Assembly (NCBI GenBank): GCA_036227345.1
Contig: CP109468.1
Coordinates: 3,720,001 to 3,784,000 of the forward strand
From: Streptomyces sp. NBC_01463
GTDB lineage: Bacteria; Actinomycetota; Actinomycetes; Streptomycetales; Streptomycetaceae
Direction of reading: 5' to 3'
DNA: 64,000 nucleotides
The notes below the pieces were generated by a model, which worked only from the letters and a program-made list of their open reading frames with translations, was not told the origin of the DNA and ran no database searches. Shown here in pieces: positions 63,193 to 64,000 of the stretch. Every line of letters begins with the position of its first letter. Position 1 is the stretch's first letter. A program made the translations under genes and the position numbers.

Positions 63193-63840
63193 ATGACAGG
63201 ACAAGTACGCACCGTCGACGGCCGCGTGGCCGGTCGACGCGGACAGGCGACGCGGCAGAAGCTGCTCGACTGCCTCAGCGAGATGCTCAGCTCCTCGCCG
63301 TACCGGGACGTCAAAGTCATCGACGTCGCCCGGAAGGCGGGGACTTCACCCGCGACCTTCTACCAGTACTTCCCCGACGTCGAGGGCGCCGTCCTCGAAA
63401 TCGCCGAAGAAATGGCCAAGGAGGGTGCCGGACTGACCGAACTGGTCGCCGGGCGCTCCTGGGTCGGCAAGTCGGGATGGCAGACCGCCGAAGAACTCGT
63501 CGAGGGATTCCTCGACTTCTGGCGGCGCAACGACGCGATCCTGCGCGTGGTCGACCTCGGCGCGGCCGAGGGCGACAAGCGGTTCTACAAGATCCGCATG
63601 AAGATCCTGAACTCCGTCACCAACTCCCTTACGGATTCGGTGAAGGAGCTCCAGTCCAAGGGCAAGGTCGACAAGGACGTCAGCCCCGCGGCGATGGCGG
63701 GATCCCTGGTGGCGATGCTGGCCGCCGTCGCCTCGCACCAGAAGGGCTTCACCACCTGGGGCGTGAAGCAGTCGGAACTCCGGCCGAACCTGGCGCTGTT
63801 GGTGCATCTGGGCATCACCGGCAAGAAGCCGACGAAGTAG
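63193..63840 (+). CDS. TetR-family transcriptional regulator
   Basis: A 215-residue regulator. The N-terminal helix-turn-helix is RQKLLDCLSEMLSSSPYRDV then VIDVARKAGTSPATFYQYFP, typical of TetR; the helical C-terminal domain (WQTAEELVEGFLDFWRRNDA; MAGSLVAMLAAVASHQKGFT) would bind an unknown ligand. The ATG at 63193 is used, with no strong ribosome site. Its upstream region has DnaA-box-like sequences but lacks the palindrome found near fadD, so it is not obviously the regulator of that block. A TetR gene close to afsK and kbpA is, as I recall, also found in S. coelicolor. Confidence 0.9.
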   Translation: MTGQVRTVDGRVAGRRGQATRQKLLDCLSEMLSSSPYRDVKVIDVARKAGTSPATFYQYFPDVEGAVLEIAEEMAKEGAGLTELVAGRSWVGKSGWQTAEELVEGFLDFWRRNDAILRVVDLGAAEGDKRFYKIRMKILNSVTNSLTDSVKELQSKGKVDKDVSPAAMAGSLVAMLAAVASHQKGFTTWGVKQSELRPNLALLVHLGITGKKPTK

Positions 63841-63906
63841 CGCCCGCGCCGGATTTCCCTCGTACTGGGTGACGCGCGGTGATCCCGGGCACCCCAGGTC
63901 CTGTCT

Positions 63907-63944
63907 CACCGACGGCGGACCACGCAGGTGGTCCGCCGTCGGTG
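63907..63944 (+). terminator. Terminator of TetR gene
   Basis: CACCGACGGCGGACCAC and its exact complement form a 17-bp stem with loop GCAG, about 66 bases after the stop. The last 56 bases of the window show no feature. Confidence 0.85.
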
Positions 63945-64000
63945 TATCCGGACGCCCGTCCACCTCACTCGTGACCGCCGCGCCCCTCCAACGGATCCAA

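Overview
The window looks like chromosomal core DNA of a Streptomyces species or close relative. GC is very high, GTG and TTG starts are frequent, overlaps of the ATGA/GTGA type join operon genes, and many gene sets match the Streptomyces core: nuoA-N, futalosine-pathway menaquinone genes, a NlpC/P60 hydrolase beside nuoA, and the AfsK/AfsR/AfsS regulators. No tRNA, rRNA, CRISPR array, insertion sequence or prophage was recognised.

Layout. 1-8 kb: a LolA-like secreted protein cut by the left edge, a long-chain polyprenyl diphosphate synthase, a POT peptide transporter, a CocE/NonD hydrolase, fumarylacetoacetase and a GOLPH3-like protein. 7.6-14.4 kb: an operon of a GntR/UTRA regulator, an AprB-like ferredoxin, a sulfonate/nitrate-type ABC transporter and an AprA-like flavoprotein fused to HEAT repeats; this is the best candidate for a poorly described metabolic system. 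14.5-17.2 kb: a Uma2 nuclease and RecQ. 17.3-33.4 kb: the complete 14-gene complex I operon on the minus strand, ending in a strong hairpin and preceded by a Rex-type operator. 34-46.7 kb: NlpC/P60 hydrolase, MenJ-like reductase, a broken phosphodiester glycosidase, MenG, a sigma factor with a membrane partner and two tandem DUF3152 metalloprotease-like proteins, MqnC, a Ser/Thr kinase and MqnA. 47-64 kb: a cold-shock gene with a structured leader, a MerR regulator, an amidohydrolase, afsR, afsS, a small exported DAHAS-motif peptide, a FadD/Ltp/OB-fold/enoyl-CoA hydratase catabolic block, two small secreted or membrane proteins, afsK, a tandem VOC protein (possible KbpA) and a TetR regulator with DnaA-box-like repeats upstream.

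How it fits together. Polyprenyl synthase, MqnA, MqnC, MenG and the MenJ-like reductase make and tailor menaquinone, the electron acceptor of the complex I encoded between them. AfsK, AfsR and AfsS form the known phosphorelay controlling secondary metabolism, and the DNA between afsR and afsS carries paired 7-bp repeats 11 bp apart, as expected for a SARP target. A nearly identical 20-bp palindrome lies in front of the amidohydrolase gene and between the divergent fadD and ltp genes, suggesting that these separated catabolic genes form one regulon.
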